Part shown: positions 53,769-62,440 of the stretch, one piece after another
Position numbering within the stretch: the first letter of the stretch is position 1
How the letters are laid out: every line of letters starts with the position of its first letter
DNA from: JANPLD01 sp964445765
GTDB taxonomy: Bacteria > Pseudomonadota > Alphaproteobacteria > Rickettsiales > UBA8987
Assembly (NCBI GenBank): GCA_964445765.1
Contig: CAYULD010000002.1
Span: forward strand, 62,001-126,000
Direction of reading: 5' to 3'
Length of the DNA stretch: 64,000 nucleotides
The notes under the pieces: generated by a model
What the model was told of the DNA's origin: nothing
Databases searched by the model: none
What the model saw: only the letters and a program-made list of their open reading frames with translations
Program-made: the position numbers and the translations under genes

Positions 53769-53822
53769 TCTGTGTCATTGCCTGAATTTTTGCAGCAAGC
53801 AAAAATTCGGAGTATGACAGAG
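53769..53822. repeat. Repeat family B, copy 2 (palindrome)
   Basis: CTCTGTGTCAT...CCTGAATTTTTGC is followed by AGCAA and then by GCAAAAATTCGG...ATGACAGAG, a near-perfect long hairpin. It shares the central word with the copy at 34024-34060. It lies between the porin and chemotaxis receptor genes. Confidence 0.75.
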
Positions 53823-53830
53823 ATATTTAA

Positions 53831-54715
53831 TTAAAATGATCTAGCAATACTAAATAAAACCTTGCCATCACATCCATCAGGGCATTGGTTTTTGTTAATA
53901 TTAGTATCAACATATTGCACAATCATATCAAAACCCTTAAAACTAAAATTAGCACCAACAGCCCAATCATTATAGTCTGGGAATAGAAAACCAGCATTAT
54001 CCTGAACAGTTTGCCTACCAAGTGAGCCAAAAAGCCCTATTTCATTTGAAATAAAACCGTAGCCCTTGTTTAGAATACCGTAATTCCTGAAAGGTGAATC
54101 TATAACGCCAAGTGTAGTTTCAATCGGCTTATTGACAATATCAAAATTTTTAAGAAGCGGTATATTCACCAAGCCTTTATAATAAAAACCCTCACCAAAA
54201 CCACCACTAAAGTCAGGCGTGTAATTTACTGAGCCTGTAACAGATGCAACATCAAAATCGGAAGTTACAGCAGTTTGATATTCATAGTAATCAAGCTCAA
54301 AAGAGCTTTCTGCACCGGGGTAAATATAATAAATTCCGCCGACATTGAAATCAAACATTCCATAATTAAAAGTATAACCAGTATATACATCAACCTCTAA
54401 ATTTGCATCATTAGCATTGCCAAAATCAACATTTGAAGCCCAAGTTCCAAGATAAAAGCCATTATCGTGATTATAATCAAACTGCCCTTGTATTGCACCA
54501 TTTTCATTTGATTGTTGTAAGCCTCTAGCTGTGTAATCAGAAATAAAGCCGAATTTACCTGTAAAACTACCCGGTATTTCAACCATATCTTCTAGCTTTT
54601 CTAACTTCTTTTCAATTTTGCCTTTGGAAGTTGCTTCAGATTTTTCTTCGGCTAGTGAATAACTAGCATTAAAAGCTAAACTTGATAATGCGATTAGGGA
54701 TAAAAACTTTTTCAT
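53831..54715 (-). CDS. TorF-family putative outer-membrane porin
   Basis: The 294-residue protein has a signal peptide (MKKFLSLIALSSLAFNASYSLA), a short charged coil, then a strand-rich barrel. The barrel begins SFTGKFGFISDYTARGLQQS, the signature of the TIGR02001/Gcw_chp family, and continues with NGFYLGTWASNVDFG and LEVDVYTGYTFN. The last residue is Phe, as expected for an outer-membrane barrel recognised by BAM. Substrate and role are not known. Confidence 0.88.
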   Translation of the reverse strand: MKKFLSLIALSSLAFNASYSLAEEKSEATSKGKIEKKLEKLEDMVEIPGSFTGKFGFISDYTARGLQQSNENGAIQGQFDYNHDNGFYLGTWASNVDFGNANDANLEVDVYTGYTFNYGMFDFNVGGIYYIYPGAESSFELDYYEYQTAVTSDFDVASVTGSVNYTPDFSGGFGEGFYYKGLVNIPLLKNFDIVNKPIETTLGVIDSPFRNYGILNKGYGFISNEIGLFGSLGRQTVQDNAGFLFPDYNDWAVGANFSFKGFDMIVQYVDTNINKNQCPDGCDGKVLFSIARSF

Positions 54716-54854
54716 TACTAGTATATTCTTAAAAAATTACTAACAACTTATAGTTGATATTTAGCAATATTAGTCAAAAAAAAGCAATTTTGTTTAATTG
54801 GTGGTAATAAAAAATAAAGTTTTAATTTTTAGTTGATGATAAATTACAACAAAT

Positions 54855-55553
54855 TTAGAACGAAATAATTTTAGAAAATTTTTGAGAATCTAAACTAGCA
54901 CCGCCAATTAAAAGCCCATCAACATTTTTTATATTTAGAATTTCAGAGAAATTATTCTCATTTACTGAGCCACCATATAAAATTTTAATATTAGGAAGTT
55001 TGCTTTTAATAAAATTATGTGCCTCAGAAATTTCTTGATTATTTGCGGTTTTTCCAGTGCCTATTGCCCAAATTGGCTCATAAGCTATAACAAAATTATT
55101 TTGCAAATTTTTTGTAACAATGTTTAGTTGTTTCTCAATAATTTCTTTATGAATATTTGCCTCTCTCTCAGCTAAATTTTCACCAATACAAATTATTGGA
55201 ATTACAGAATTTTGAGTGGCGGAAATGGCTTTTTTGTTAATTAATTCATCATTTTCAAAATGATATTGCCTGCGTTCTGAATGCCCAGTTATAACATAAC
55301 TAACGCCAAATTCTTTAAGCATATTAAGGCTAACATCACCTGTATAAGCCCCCTTTTCTTGAAAATGGCAATCTTGCCCAGCTAATTTTACATCAGTATT
55401 TTTAATTACATCAAAAATAGCGGGAATATAAGGAAATGGTGGTGCTAAAACAATTTCATTATGTTTAATATTTTGATTTTTAACTTCTAAAGCCAAGTTT
55501 TTTGCTTGGCTTAGAGATAAATTCATCTTCCAATTTGCTACAATAAGCTTCAT
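54855..55553 (-). CDS. tpiA: Triosephosphate isomerase
   Basis: TpiA interconverts dihydroxyacetone phosphate and glyceraldehyde 3-phosphate. The 232 residues are slightly shorter than usual but complete: N-terminal ANWKMN with the active-site Lys, His in YVITGHSERR, Glu in AYEPIWAIGTGK and the phosphate loop ILYGGSV. It is divergent from ppiD and trpE, an arrangement seen in many alphaproteobacteria. Confidence 0.96.
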   Translation of the reverse strand: MKLIVANWKMNLSLSQAKNLALEVKNQNIKHNEIVLAPPFPYIPAIFDVIKNTDVKLAGQDCHFQEKGAYTGDVSLNMLKEFGVSYVITGHSERRQYHFENDELINKKAISATQNSVIPIICIGENLAEREANIHKEIIEKQLNIVTKNLQNNFVIAYEPIWAIGTGKTANNQEISEAHNFIKSKLPNIKILYGGSVNENNFSEILNIKNVDGLLIGGASLDSQKFSKIISF

Positions 55554-55623
55554 AAATAAAAACTTTGAAAAATTCTTAATTTTAATTACAAGATAATAAT
55601 AAATTTATAATTGAAAATACAAA

Positions 55624-57057
55624 ATGCAAAATATAGTTAATTTAATCGGCAAATTTTTTGTTTTAGTTTTTATTGGTATTCTTATTGTTGGGTTGGTTTT
55701 TTGGGGCATTGGCGATGTTATAAAAGGTCAAGGCAACCAAATAGTTGCTGAAATTGGCAATCAAACAATCACAAGTTATGATATTGAACGCCAAGTTTCT
55801 AGCCAAAAAAACCGCCTTATGAATTCTGGCTTAAAAGATTTCAATGAAGAATTTGAAGAATTCCTCAAAAAAACTGCATTAACACAATTGATTAATACTA
55901 AACTTCTAGAAAATGAACTTTCAAATTTAGGCATAGAATTTGAAAATTCTTTCATCATAAAAAAAGATTTTTCTAATGAAGGCAAATTTGATGAAGAAGC
56001 CCTGCAAGCTCAAATTGCTGGGGTTGGCAATGAAGATTTATTTATCAAAGAATATGTTAGAGATAGAAAGTTAGATATTATAGAATCTTCCCTTACATCA
56101 ATTACCCCGCTTGATAATGAATATGCAAAATTATTTTATAAATTTGAAAAGCAAAATCGCGATGTAATAATTTACAGCTTTGATAAATCTGCAATTCCAA
56201 GTATTGAAACGCCAGATAATAAAGCTTTGGAGGAATTTTATAATACTAATAAAGAAAATTATCGCCAGCCAGAATTTAGAAATATCAGCTATATTTTGCT
56301 TGATAAAAACTCAATAAATATTCCGCCAAAAGATAAAAAAATTGAAGATATTTTATATGAAAAAGCCAATGCTTTACTTGATAAACTTGCAGAAGGTGCA
56401 AGCTTTGAAGAGGCTGCAACTGAACTAAATCTTAAAATATCAGCAATAAATTTTATCAATAATGAAGGTAAAGACAAAAATAATAACAATATTACACTTC
56501 CAGAAATTGAGGGGTTTTTGCCAACCATATTTGCCTTAGCTGAAGGCGAAGCATCTGAATTACTAGAAACAAAAGATGGAAGCACTTACGCAATCATAAA
56601 AATTAATCAAATTATTGAAAGCGATATTGAACCTCTCAACAAAGTTAAAGATTTAGTTATTGCAGATTATAATAAAAATATGCTTGCCTCAAAACTTTAT
56701 CAAAAGGCAAAAAAACTTAAAGCTGATATTGAAAAATCAGTAATCTCAGAAGATAGCTTGAAAAATATAATTGGTGTTTCTATCAACAAAAAATCTGGAA
56801 TTAATAGGCAAGAAACAAAAATTGCTAACCCTTTCTTAAATCTGATTTTTTCTACGCCTGTTAATAAATTCAGTGAGATTTATGTTGATGGGAAAAATGT
56901 AAAATTTGCAAAAGTTACTAAAATTAATTACCCTGAAAAGATTGATGAGATGGAGTTATTTAATGTAAAAAGCTATTTACAAGATCAAATTTCTCAAGAA
57001 ATTATGATGCAATATATCGCAAGTTTGGCTGGTAAATATAAAATTAAACAAAATTAG
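55624..57057 (+). CDS. PpiD-like periplasmic peptidyl-prolyl isomerase/chaperone
   Basis: The 477-residue protein has a single N-terminal membrane anchor (residues 10-33, FFVLVFIGILIVGLVFWGIG) and a SurA_N_3-like chaperone region with IVAEIGNQTITSYDIERQVS. A parvulin-like domain spans about 220-340, with YILLDK at its start and FALAEGEASELLET later. The PPIase domain is divergent and may be inactive. It helps outer-membrane protein folding next to the Sec translocon (known for PpiD). trpE starts three bases after its stop. Confidence 0.85.
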   Translation: MQNIVNLIGKFFVLVFIGILIVGLVFWGIGDVIKGQGNQIVAEIGNQTITSYDIERQVSSQKNRLMNSGLKDFNEEFEEFLKKTALTQLINTKLLENELSNLGIEFENSFIIKKDFSNEGKFDEEALQAQIAGVGNEDLFIKEYVRDRKLDIIESSLTSITPLDNEYAKLFYKFEKQNRDVIIYSFDKSAIPSIETPDNKALEEFYNTNKENYRQPEFRNISYILLDKNSINIPPKDKKIEDILYEKANALLDKLAEGASFEEAATELNLKISAINFINNEGKDKNNNNITLPEIEGFLPTIFALAEGEASELLETKDGSTYAIIKINQIIESDIEPLNKVKDLVIADYNKNMLASKLYQKAKKLKADIEKSVISEDSLKNIIGVSINKKSGINRQETKIANPFLNLIFSTPVNKFSEIYVDGKNVKFAKVTKINYPEKIDEMELFNVKSYLQDQISQEIMMQYIASLAGKYKIKQN

Positions 57058-57060
57058 TAA

Positions 57061-58566
57061 ATGACAATTAGCGAAGTTAAAAAAGAAGTTTTTTTGCAAA
57101 ATTATGGCAATCAAAAAAACCAGATTTTTTTTAGAAAAATTTCTAGTGATGTTATAACGCCGGTTTCACTAATTAAAAAATTTAGTAATCAAAAATATTT
57201 TGCAGTTTTTGAATCTGTAACTGGTGGTGAAAATCGAGGTAGATACAGCATCATTGCCCTTAACCCTGATAAATTATGGATATGCAAAGATAAGAAAATT
57301 TTTATTGCTAATGAATTAGAAAATTTTCAGGAAAAATTGCAAGAATCAAACCCAAAAAATATTTTTTCTAGCTTAAGAAATTTTCATAATGAAAGCAAAA
57401 TAGATAGAGAATTTTTTTATAATTTACCTTCCTCAGCCGCCGGAAATTTTGGTTTTATGGGCTATGATATGGTTAAATTTATGGAAGATTTACCAGATGA
57501 AAACCCCAGTGAAATTGATATTCCAGATGCAATATATTTTCGCCCAAAAATAACCATAGTTATTGATAATATAATTGATGTTGCCTATATCTGCACGCCA
57601 GTTTTTTATAGTAAAAATATTTCTGCTGAGAATGCTTTTGAAAACGCAAATAAATTAGTTAGCGAGTTTATAGAAAAAATTTTTCATCAAGAAAATTTCA
57701 GCCCTGCTTTTGTTAAAAACCCTGATGTAAAACTAAATTATAAAGCAAATTTGAATCAGGAAGAATATTCAGAAATTGTTAGAAAATCTAAAGAATATAT
57801 TAAGGCTGGTGATATTTTTCAAATTGTTGCTAGCCGCAGGTTCACTTGTGATTTTAACCTGCCATATGAAAGTTTTTATCGCTCTTTAAGAAGTATAAAC
57901 CCCTCACCATATTTATTTTATCTTAAGCTAAATGATTTTGTGATAACAGGCTCAAGCCCTGAAATTTTAGTTAAACTAGCGGGTGAAGTTGTTACAATTC
58001 GCCCAATAGCTGGCACAAGAAAAAGGGGTGAAACCAAACAACAAGATTTAGAGCTTGAGCAAGATTTACTTCAAGATGAAAAGGAAATTGCAGAGCATTT
58101 AATGTTGCTTGATTTAGGTAGAAATGATGTTGGCAAAGTTGCTGAAAAAGGTAGCGTTGTTGTTACTGAAAAGATGTCTGTAGAAAAATATTCTCATGTA
58201 ATGCACATTGTTTCAAATGTTGAAGGCAAAATTGCAAAAAATAAAGATTTTATTGATTGTTTAATTGCGGGCTTTCCCGCTGGAACAGTTAGTGGTGCAC
58301 CAAAAATTCGTGCAATGGAAATTATAGATGAGCTAGAACCTTGTAAAAGGCAGTTTTACGCAGGAACTATCGGCTATTTTTCTGCAAATGGTGATATGGA
58401 TACCTGTATAGCTCTAAGAACCGCTTTATTAAAAGATAACAAAATTTTTATTCAATCTGGCGGTGGAATAGTGTATGATAGCACTGAGGAAGGCGAGTTT
58501 TTAGAAACTGAAAATAAAGCTAAAGCCCTTCTAAAAGCCGTTGAGAATGCAAAAAATTATATTTAA
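57061..58566 (+). CDS. trpE: Anthranilate synthase component I
   Basis: TrpE makes anthranilate from chorismate, using ammonia from TrpG. The 501 residues have the N-terminal regulatory domain and the chorismate-binding domain: GDIFQIVASRRF, SPYLFYLKL, SPEILVKLAG, IRPIAGTRKRG and LDLGRNDVGKVA. No trpG is adjacent. The gene follows ppiD by 3 bases. Confidence 0.95.
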   Translation: MTISEVKKEVFLQNYGNQKNQIFFRKISSDVITPVSLIKKFSNQKYFAVFESVTGGENRGRYSIIALNPDKLWICKDKKIFIANELENFQEKLQESNPKNIFSSLRNFHNESKIDREFFYNLPSSAAGNFGFMGYDMVKFMEDLPDENPSEIDIPDAIYFRPKITIVIDNIIDVAYICTPVFYSKNISAENAFENANKLVSEFIEKIFHQENFSPAFVKNPDVKLNYKANLNQEEYSEIVRKSKEYIKAGDIFQIVASRRFTCDFNLPYESFYRSLRSINPSPYLFYLKLNDFVITGSSPEILVKLAGEVVTIRPIAGTRKRGETKQQDLELEQDLLQDEKEIAEHLMLLDLGRNDVGKVAEKGSVVVTEKMSVEKYSHVMHIVSNVEGKIAKNKDFIDCLIAGFPAGTVSGAPKIRAMEIIDELEPCKRQFYAGTIGYFSANGDMDTCIALRTALLKDNKIFIQSGGGIVYDSTEEGEFLETENKAKALLKAVENAKNYI

Positions 58567-58575
58567 TAAATTTTT

Positions 58576-58731
58576 ATGAAAAAATTTTTAGTTTTAATTT
58601 CTTTAATAATTTTATCTTCTTGCAATCGTGAGCCACCAACCCTCAAAAGCCCTTGCGTTGGTGCGGAAGGTAGCCCTTGTGTAAAACGCCCAGCAAATAT
58701 GCAAGTTATTTATACTGCATTTCAAGCCTGA
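58576..58731 (+). CDS. Small lipoprotein, 51 residues
   Basis: An ATG at 58576, 9 bases after the trpE stop, opens a frame of 51 codons. It begins MKKFLVLISLIILSSC, a clean lipoprotein signal with lipobox LSSC and modified cysteine C16. The mature part is only about 35 residues, with two more cysteines (PC twice) and several prolines. The family is not recognised. It is 11 bases before thrB, so it probably belongs to the same transcript. Confidence 0.75.
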   Translation: MKKFLVLISLIILSSCNREPPTLKSPCVGAEGSPCVKRPANMQVIYTAFQA

Positions 58732-58742
58732 TTATTTTATTT

Positions 58743-59708
58743 ATGGCGGTTTTTACAAAATTATTAGAAGCTGATTTTCAAGCAATATTAAATAAATATG
58801 ATATTGGAAATTTCGTTAGTTTTTCAGGTATTAGCGAAGGTATTGAAAATACAAATTACATTCTAAATACTTCTCAAAATAAATTTATTTTTACAATTTA
58901 TGAAAAGCGAGTTGCCAGTGAAGACTTACCTTTTTTCATAAATTTAATGTTGGAGCTTAATAAAAATAATTATCCTTGCCCACTGCCGATTGCTAAAAAA
59001 GATAACTCATATTTAGGAAATTTTAACGGCAAAAATTATTTAATTGTTTCAATGTTAAATGGTAAATGGCCAAGAAATATTGGTAATAATGAAGCTAGAA
59101 AAGCAGGAGAATTTTTGGCTAAACTTCACAAAACATCTGATATTCTGCCAAAAAATATTTATAGAAAAAACTCAATGGCATATGATTTTTGGCAAGATTT
59201 ATTTGTTAAAATCTCTCAAAAAACTAAAGAGAAATTTCATAGCTCTTTTGAAAAAATTGATAATGCTTTTAAGATTGTAAAAAATAATTGGCCACAAAAT
59301 TTACCAAGTGGAATTATTCACGCAGATTACTTTCCAGATAATGTTTTATTTGAAAATGATAATGTTTCAGGCGTAATTGATTTTTATATGAGTTGTAATG
59401 ATTTTTACGCCTATGACCTTGCAATAGCTATGAATTCTTGGTGTTTTGAAAAAGATTTTTCTTTCAATTTTACCAAAGCCAGAGAGCTTTTTGCAGGCTA
59501 TAATTCAATCCGAAAACTTTCAGATGAAGAAATTTCTGCTATGCCAATTCTTGCAGTTGGTGCATCTTTAAGGTTTTTATCAACAAGGCTTTATGATTAT
59601 TTCAACCGCCAAGAAAATGCTATTGTTAATGTAAAAGACCCAACTGAATATATTGAAAAATTAAAATTTCATATGCAAATTAATTCACCAAAAGAATATA
59701 GCCTATGA
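58743..59708 (+). CDS. thrB: Homoserine kinase, type II (APH-fold)
   Basis: ThrB phosphorylates homoserine in threonine synthesis. I chose the ATG at 58743 (321 residues, MAVFTKLLEADFQAIL), because codons upstream overlap the small lipoprotein gene in another frame. Signatures are SFSGISEGIENTNYIL, the catalytic loop GIIHADYFPDNVLF and the metal Asp in GVIDFYMSCND. This is the aminoglycoside-phosphotransferase-fold class found in alphaproteobacteria, not the GHMP class. Its stop overlaps the cyaY start by 4 bases. Confidence 0.93.
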   Translation: MAVFTKLLEADFQAILNKYDIGNFVSFSGISEGIENTNYILNTSQNKFIFTIYEKRVASEDLPFFINLMLELNKNNYPCPLPIAKKDNSYLGNFNGKNYLIVSMLNGKWPRNIGNNEARKAGEFLAKLHKTSDILPKNIYRKNSMAYDFWQDLFVKISQKTKEKFHSSFEKIDNAFKIVKNNWPQNLPSGIIHADYFPDNVLFENDNVSGVIDFYMSCNDFYAYDLAIAMNSWCFEKDFSFNFTKARELFAGYNSIRKLSDEEISAMPILAVGASLRFLSTRLYDYFNRQENAIVNVKDPTEYIEKLKFHMQINSPKEYSL

Positions 59709-60028
59709 CCATAGATGTAATTACTTTTCACGATAAAGCTGATGAAATTCTTGAAGAAATTTTCACTCAAATTGATGGAATTGCTGAAGAAAATAATATT
59801 GATACTGATTTATTAAATGGCGTTCTTTCAATTAAAACTGAAGATAATGGCGAATATGTAATTAACAAACACGAGCCAACAAAACAAATTTGGTTTTCTT
59901 CACCATTTTCAGGGGCAAGCCGTTTTAATTTTGATGAAGCAAAACAACAATGGGTTAATGATTTAGGTGAGCCTATTTCAGATTTTCTTTTTGATGAGCT
60001 TAAAGAATTAGCAAATGTTAACTTTTAA
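59705..60028 (+). CDS. cyaY: Frataxin, iron donor/regulator of Fe-S assembly
   Basis: The 107-residue protein has the frataxin alpha-beta sandwich: an acidic first helix (FHDKADEILEEIFTQID), then GVLSIKTEDNGEYVINKHEPTKQIW and SPFSGASRFNF. It ends FLFDELKELANVNF. It tunes iron supply for Fe-S cluster assembly and fits with the Nfu gene in the window. The 3' end overlaps convergent rph by 11 bases. Confidence 0.92.
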   Translation: MTIDVITFHDKADEILEEIFTQIDGIAEENNIDTDLLNGVLSIKTEDNGEYVINKHEPTKQIWFSSPFSGASRFNFDEAKQQWVNDLGEPISDFLFDELKELANVNF

Positions 60029-60743
60029 TTTTCTGCAAAATTGTAAGCTCAGAACAACCTTTTTTTGCAAGGCTTAGTAGCTGATTAAATTCATCTTCGC
60101 TGAAGCTCGCTTCTTCCCCAGTGCATTGAATTTCAACCATTTTACCACTACCAGTAATAATAAAATTTGCATCAACCTCGGCATCAACATCTTCAGAATA
60201 TTCTAAATCTAGAATGGCAATTTTATTATAAATTCCACAAGAAATTGCAGAAACACTATCTAAAATTGGGTTTTCTTTTATCACTCTTTTATTAATTAGT
60301 TTTTGAACTGCCATCTCTAATGCAATAAAACCCCCTGTGATTGCGGCGGTTCTAGTGCCACCATCTGCATTTATTACATCGCAATCTATAATAATTTGTC
60401 GCTCACCTAATTTGGTTAAATCCATAACAGCTCTAAGACTTCTGCCAATTAAACGCTGTATTTCTATTGTTCTGCCAGATTGCTTACCCTTTGCGGCTTC
60501 CCTTTCCATTCTGCTATGGGTTGAGCGTGGTAACATACCATATTCCGCAGTTACCCAGCCTTTACCAGTATTTCTTAGAAATGGCGGAGTTTTTTCATCA
60601 ATGCTTGCAGTGCAGATAAGTTTGGTATTACCGAATGAGATTAGGCAACTTCCTTCTGCATATTCAGAAAAATTTCTTTCAATTTTAACTTCTCTTAATT
60701 CATCAAACTTTCTGCCTGATTTTCTTGTATAATCAATGTTCAT
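60018..60743 (-). CDS. rph: Ribonuclease PH
   Basis: RNase PH is a phosphorolytic 3'-5' exonuclease that finishes tRNA 3' ends. The 241 residues begin with RKSGRKFDELREVKIERNFS and include GWVTAEYGMLPRSTHSR, GRTIEIQRLIGRSLRAV and DCDVINADGGTRTAAITGG. All are intact. The rph-grpE divergent pair is common in alphaproteobacteria, though hrcA is missing here. Confidence 0.97.
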   Translation of the reverse strand: MNIDYTRKSGRKFDELREVKIERNFSEYAEGSCLISFGNTKLICTASIDEKTPPFLRNTGKGWVTAEYGMLPRSTHSRMEREAAKGKQSGRTIEIQRLIGRSLRAVMDLTKLGERQIIIDCDVINADGGTRTAAITGGFIALEMAVQKLINKRVIKENPILDSVSAISCGIYNKIAILDLEYSEDVDAEVDANFIITGSGKMVEIQCTGEEASFSEDEFNQLLSLAKKGCSELTILQKIKS

Positions 60744-60747
60744 ACAT

Positions 60748-60776
60748 CTTGAAATTTAAGTATTAGTAATTAGATT
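60748..60776 (+). promoter_or_regulatory. Candidate grpE promoter
   Basis: CTTGAAA at 60748-60754 resembles the -35 of heat-shock (RpoH) and vegetative promoters, and TAGATT at 60771-60776 is 16 bases on. It lies within the 71-base divergent rph-grpE gap. No clear RpoH -10 (CCCAT type) is seen. Confidence 0.3.
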
Positions 60777-60814
60777 AGTTATATATAAATATTAATAAAT
60801 AAAAATATAAGTTT

Positions 60815-61375
60815 ATGTCGCAATCTGCTGAAAATAAAATTAATGAAACTCTCAACCAAGAAACTGAGCAAGCTATTGAACAAATAGTTAATGAAATTAA
60901 GCAAGAAGAGCCTAACTTAGAAGATAAAGTTAAAGAGCTTGAAGATAAAAACCTTCGCCTTTTAGCGGAAATGCAAAATATGAGAGCTAGAAACGCTAAG
61001 GAAATTAAAGATGCAAGGGAATATGCAATTACCGCATTTGCAAATGATATGATAACGGTTTTAGAAAATCTTAATCGTGCGTTTGATTCAATTCCAAATC
61101 ATGAAGATGAGCTTTATAAAAGCATTCTAGAAGGCTTAAACCTTACATATAATGAGGTGAAAAATATCTTTAACAAATATGGCATTGATCGCATTGCCCC
61201 TAATAATGGTGAGAAATTTGATTATAAATTCCATCAGGCAGTGGTGCAAATTCCAACAAATGAGTTTGAAGAGGGAGCTATCGCCCAGCTTATTCACGCT
61301 GGATACACCTTAAAAGATAGAATCTTACGCCCTGCAATGGTTGCAGTTGCTAAAAAAGTTGAAGAGGTGAATTAG
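60815..61375 (+). CDS. grpE: Nucleotide exchange factor GrpE
   Basis: GrpE releases ADP from DnaK during protein folding. The 186 residues give an acidic N-terminus, a long coiled-coil (KVKELEDKNLRLLAEMQNMRA-type) and a beta domain with YGIDRIAPNNGEKFDYKFHQAV and HAGYTLKDRILRPAMVAVAK. The length is normal. dnaK is not adjacent. Confidence 0.95.
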   Translation: MSQSAENKINETLNQETEQAIEQIVNEIKQEEPNLEDKVKELEDKNLRLLAEMQNMRARNAKEIKDAREYAITAFANDMITVLENLNRAFDSIPNHEDELYKSILEGLNLTYNEVKNIFNKYGIDRIAPNNGEKFDYKFHQAVVQIPTNEFEEGAIAQLIHAGYTLKDRILRPAMVAVAKKVEEVN

Positions 61376-61396
61376 ATAATTATTCAATATATAAAA

Positions 61397-61522
61397 TTAA
61401 CCCTGACGAGCTTTTAGCTTAGGGTTTTTCTTGTTGATTACATAAATTCTGCCTTTTCTGCGAACAACTCTACAGTTTTTATCTCTAGCTTTAGCAGATT
61501 TCAAAGAGCTTACAATTTTCAT
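61397..61522 (-). CDS. rpmJ: Ribosomal protein L36 (bL36)
   Basis: A 41-residue basic protein read from the ATG at 61522. It begins MKIVSSLKSAKARDKNCRVV and continues RRKGRIYVINKKNPKLKARQG. This is the alternative (zinc-free) L36 type, retaining one cysteine. It is present as a lone gene, as is typical in alphaproteobacteria. Its 3' end overlaps a hairpin that may terminate grpE. Confidence 0.95.
   Translation of the reverse strand: MKIVSSLKSAKARDKNCRVVRRKGRIYVINKKNPKLKARQG
61399..61429 (+). terminator. Possible grpE terminator inside the rpmJ 3' end
   Basis: AACCCT...AGGGTT with an inner AGCT/AGCT stem is followed by TTTTT, 23 bases after the grpE stop. It coincides with the last codons of rpmJ on the other strand. 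Confidence 0.4.
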
Positions 61523-61693
61523 AGCATTAAAATTTGAATTTTTTGGTTTTATAAGGTGATTTTTTTCTATGTCAACCGCTATTGTCTAAGGTTATTACAT
61601 AAAATGCACATAACATCTAAAAACTTAATCAAATTCGTAAAAACCATTTGAATTATATAGATAATTTATAGTTTATAATATAGCCTGCAAAAT

Positions 61694-62401
61694 ATGACTA
61701 TAGTTGAAAAAATCAAGGAAGCTCAAGAAAAAGGCGATTATCTAGACTTTTACTGCGAGAGAATTGCTGGTGAAGAAGGTATTTTGCATTCTTTAAGTTT
61801 TTTTACCGCAGAGCCTCTAAACACCTTAACTAATTTAGCTTTTATAATTGCGGGGTTTTTTCTAATAAAATTAGCAAAAGAGAGAAATCTATATAATCTT
61901 AAAAATTTTGATATTTTGATTTTATGCTTTAACTTATTTTTAATAGGTATTGGCAGTGCAATTTATCACTATTACCCAACTAAAACATCACTTTTAGCAG
62001 ATGTAATACCCATCAGCCTTTTTATGCATTTTTATTTAGTAGTTTTATGCGTTAGGGTTATTGGGTTAAAAATTTGGCAAAGCTTAATAATTTTAGCTTT
62101 GTTTATATATTCTAACTACTGGGCAGGTGCTAATTTTAATGCACAAATTCTAAATGGAACAATTTTATATTTACCAGCCTTCCTAACATTAACCATAATG
62201 GTTGTGATTTGTTTTATAAAAAACCACTCTTGTAAAAATTATTTTTTAGCAACTGCCATTTTATGGTTAGTTTCTCTAGTATTTAGAACTATTGATATAT
62301 CTAGCTGTGAATTTACGCAAGGTATTGGAACTCACATTATCTGGCATGTTCTAAATGCTTTTGTGTTGTATAGATTAGTTAAGGTTTTAACTATAAAATA
62401 A
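61694..62401 (+). CDS. Ceramidase-like membrane hydrolase (CREST superfamily)
   Basis: The 235-residue protein has about seven membrane segments. Conserved metal-hydrolase features are visible: YCER near residue 19, SAIYHYYP followed by LLADVIPIS near 95-115, and GTHIIWHVLNAF near 215-225. These supply the Ser, His and Asp ligands of the CREST superfamily, which includes alkaline ceramidases. The true substrate in bacteria is unknown. It stands alone between rpmJ and tolB. Confidence 0.78.
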   Translation: MTIVEKIKEAQEKGDYLDFYCERIAGEEGILHSLSFFTAEPLNTLTNLAFIIAGFFLIKLAKERNLYNLKNFDILILCFNLFLIGIGSAIYHYYPTKTSLLADVIPISLFMHFYLVVLCVRVIGLKIWQSLIILALFIYSNYWAGANFNAQILNGTILYLPAFLTLTIMVVICFIKNHSCKNYFLATAILWLVSLVFRTIDISSCEFTQGIGTHIIWHVLNAFVLYRLVKVLTIK

Positions 62402-62440
62402 TATATTATTATTGTAATAATTGTTAGTATATAAGTGCAC

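Noticed and set aside
58677..58742. Upstream extension of thrB starting at 58677
   Set aside because: It overlaps the small lipoprotein gene in another frame and has no homology to homoserine kinases; the ATG at 58743 fits the family.
60337..60732. Plus-strand frame opposite rph
   Set aside because: RNase PH on the minus strand is complete and conserved; the opposite frame is a by-product.
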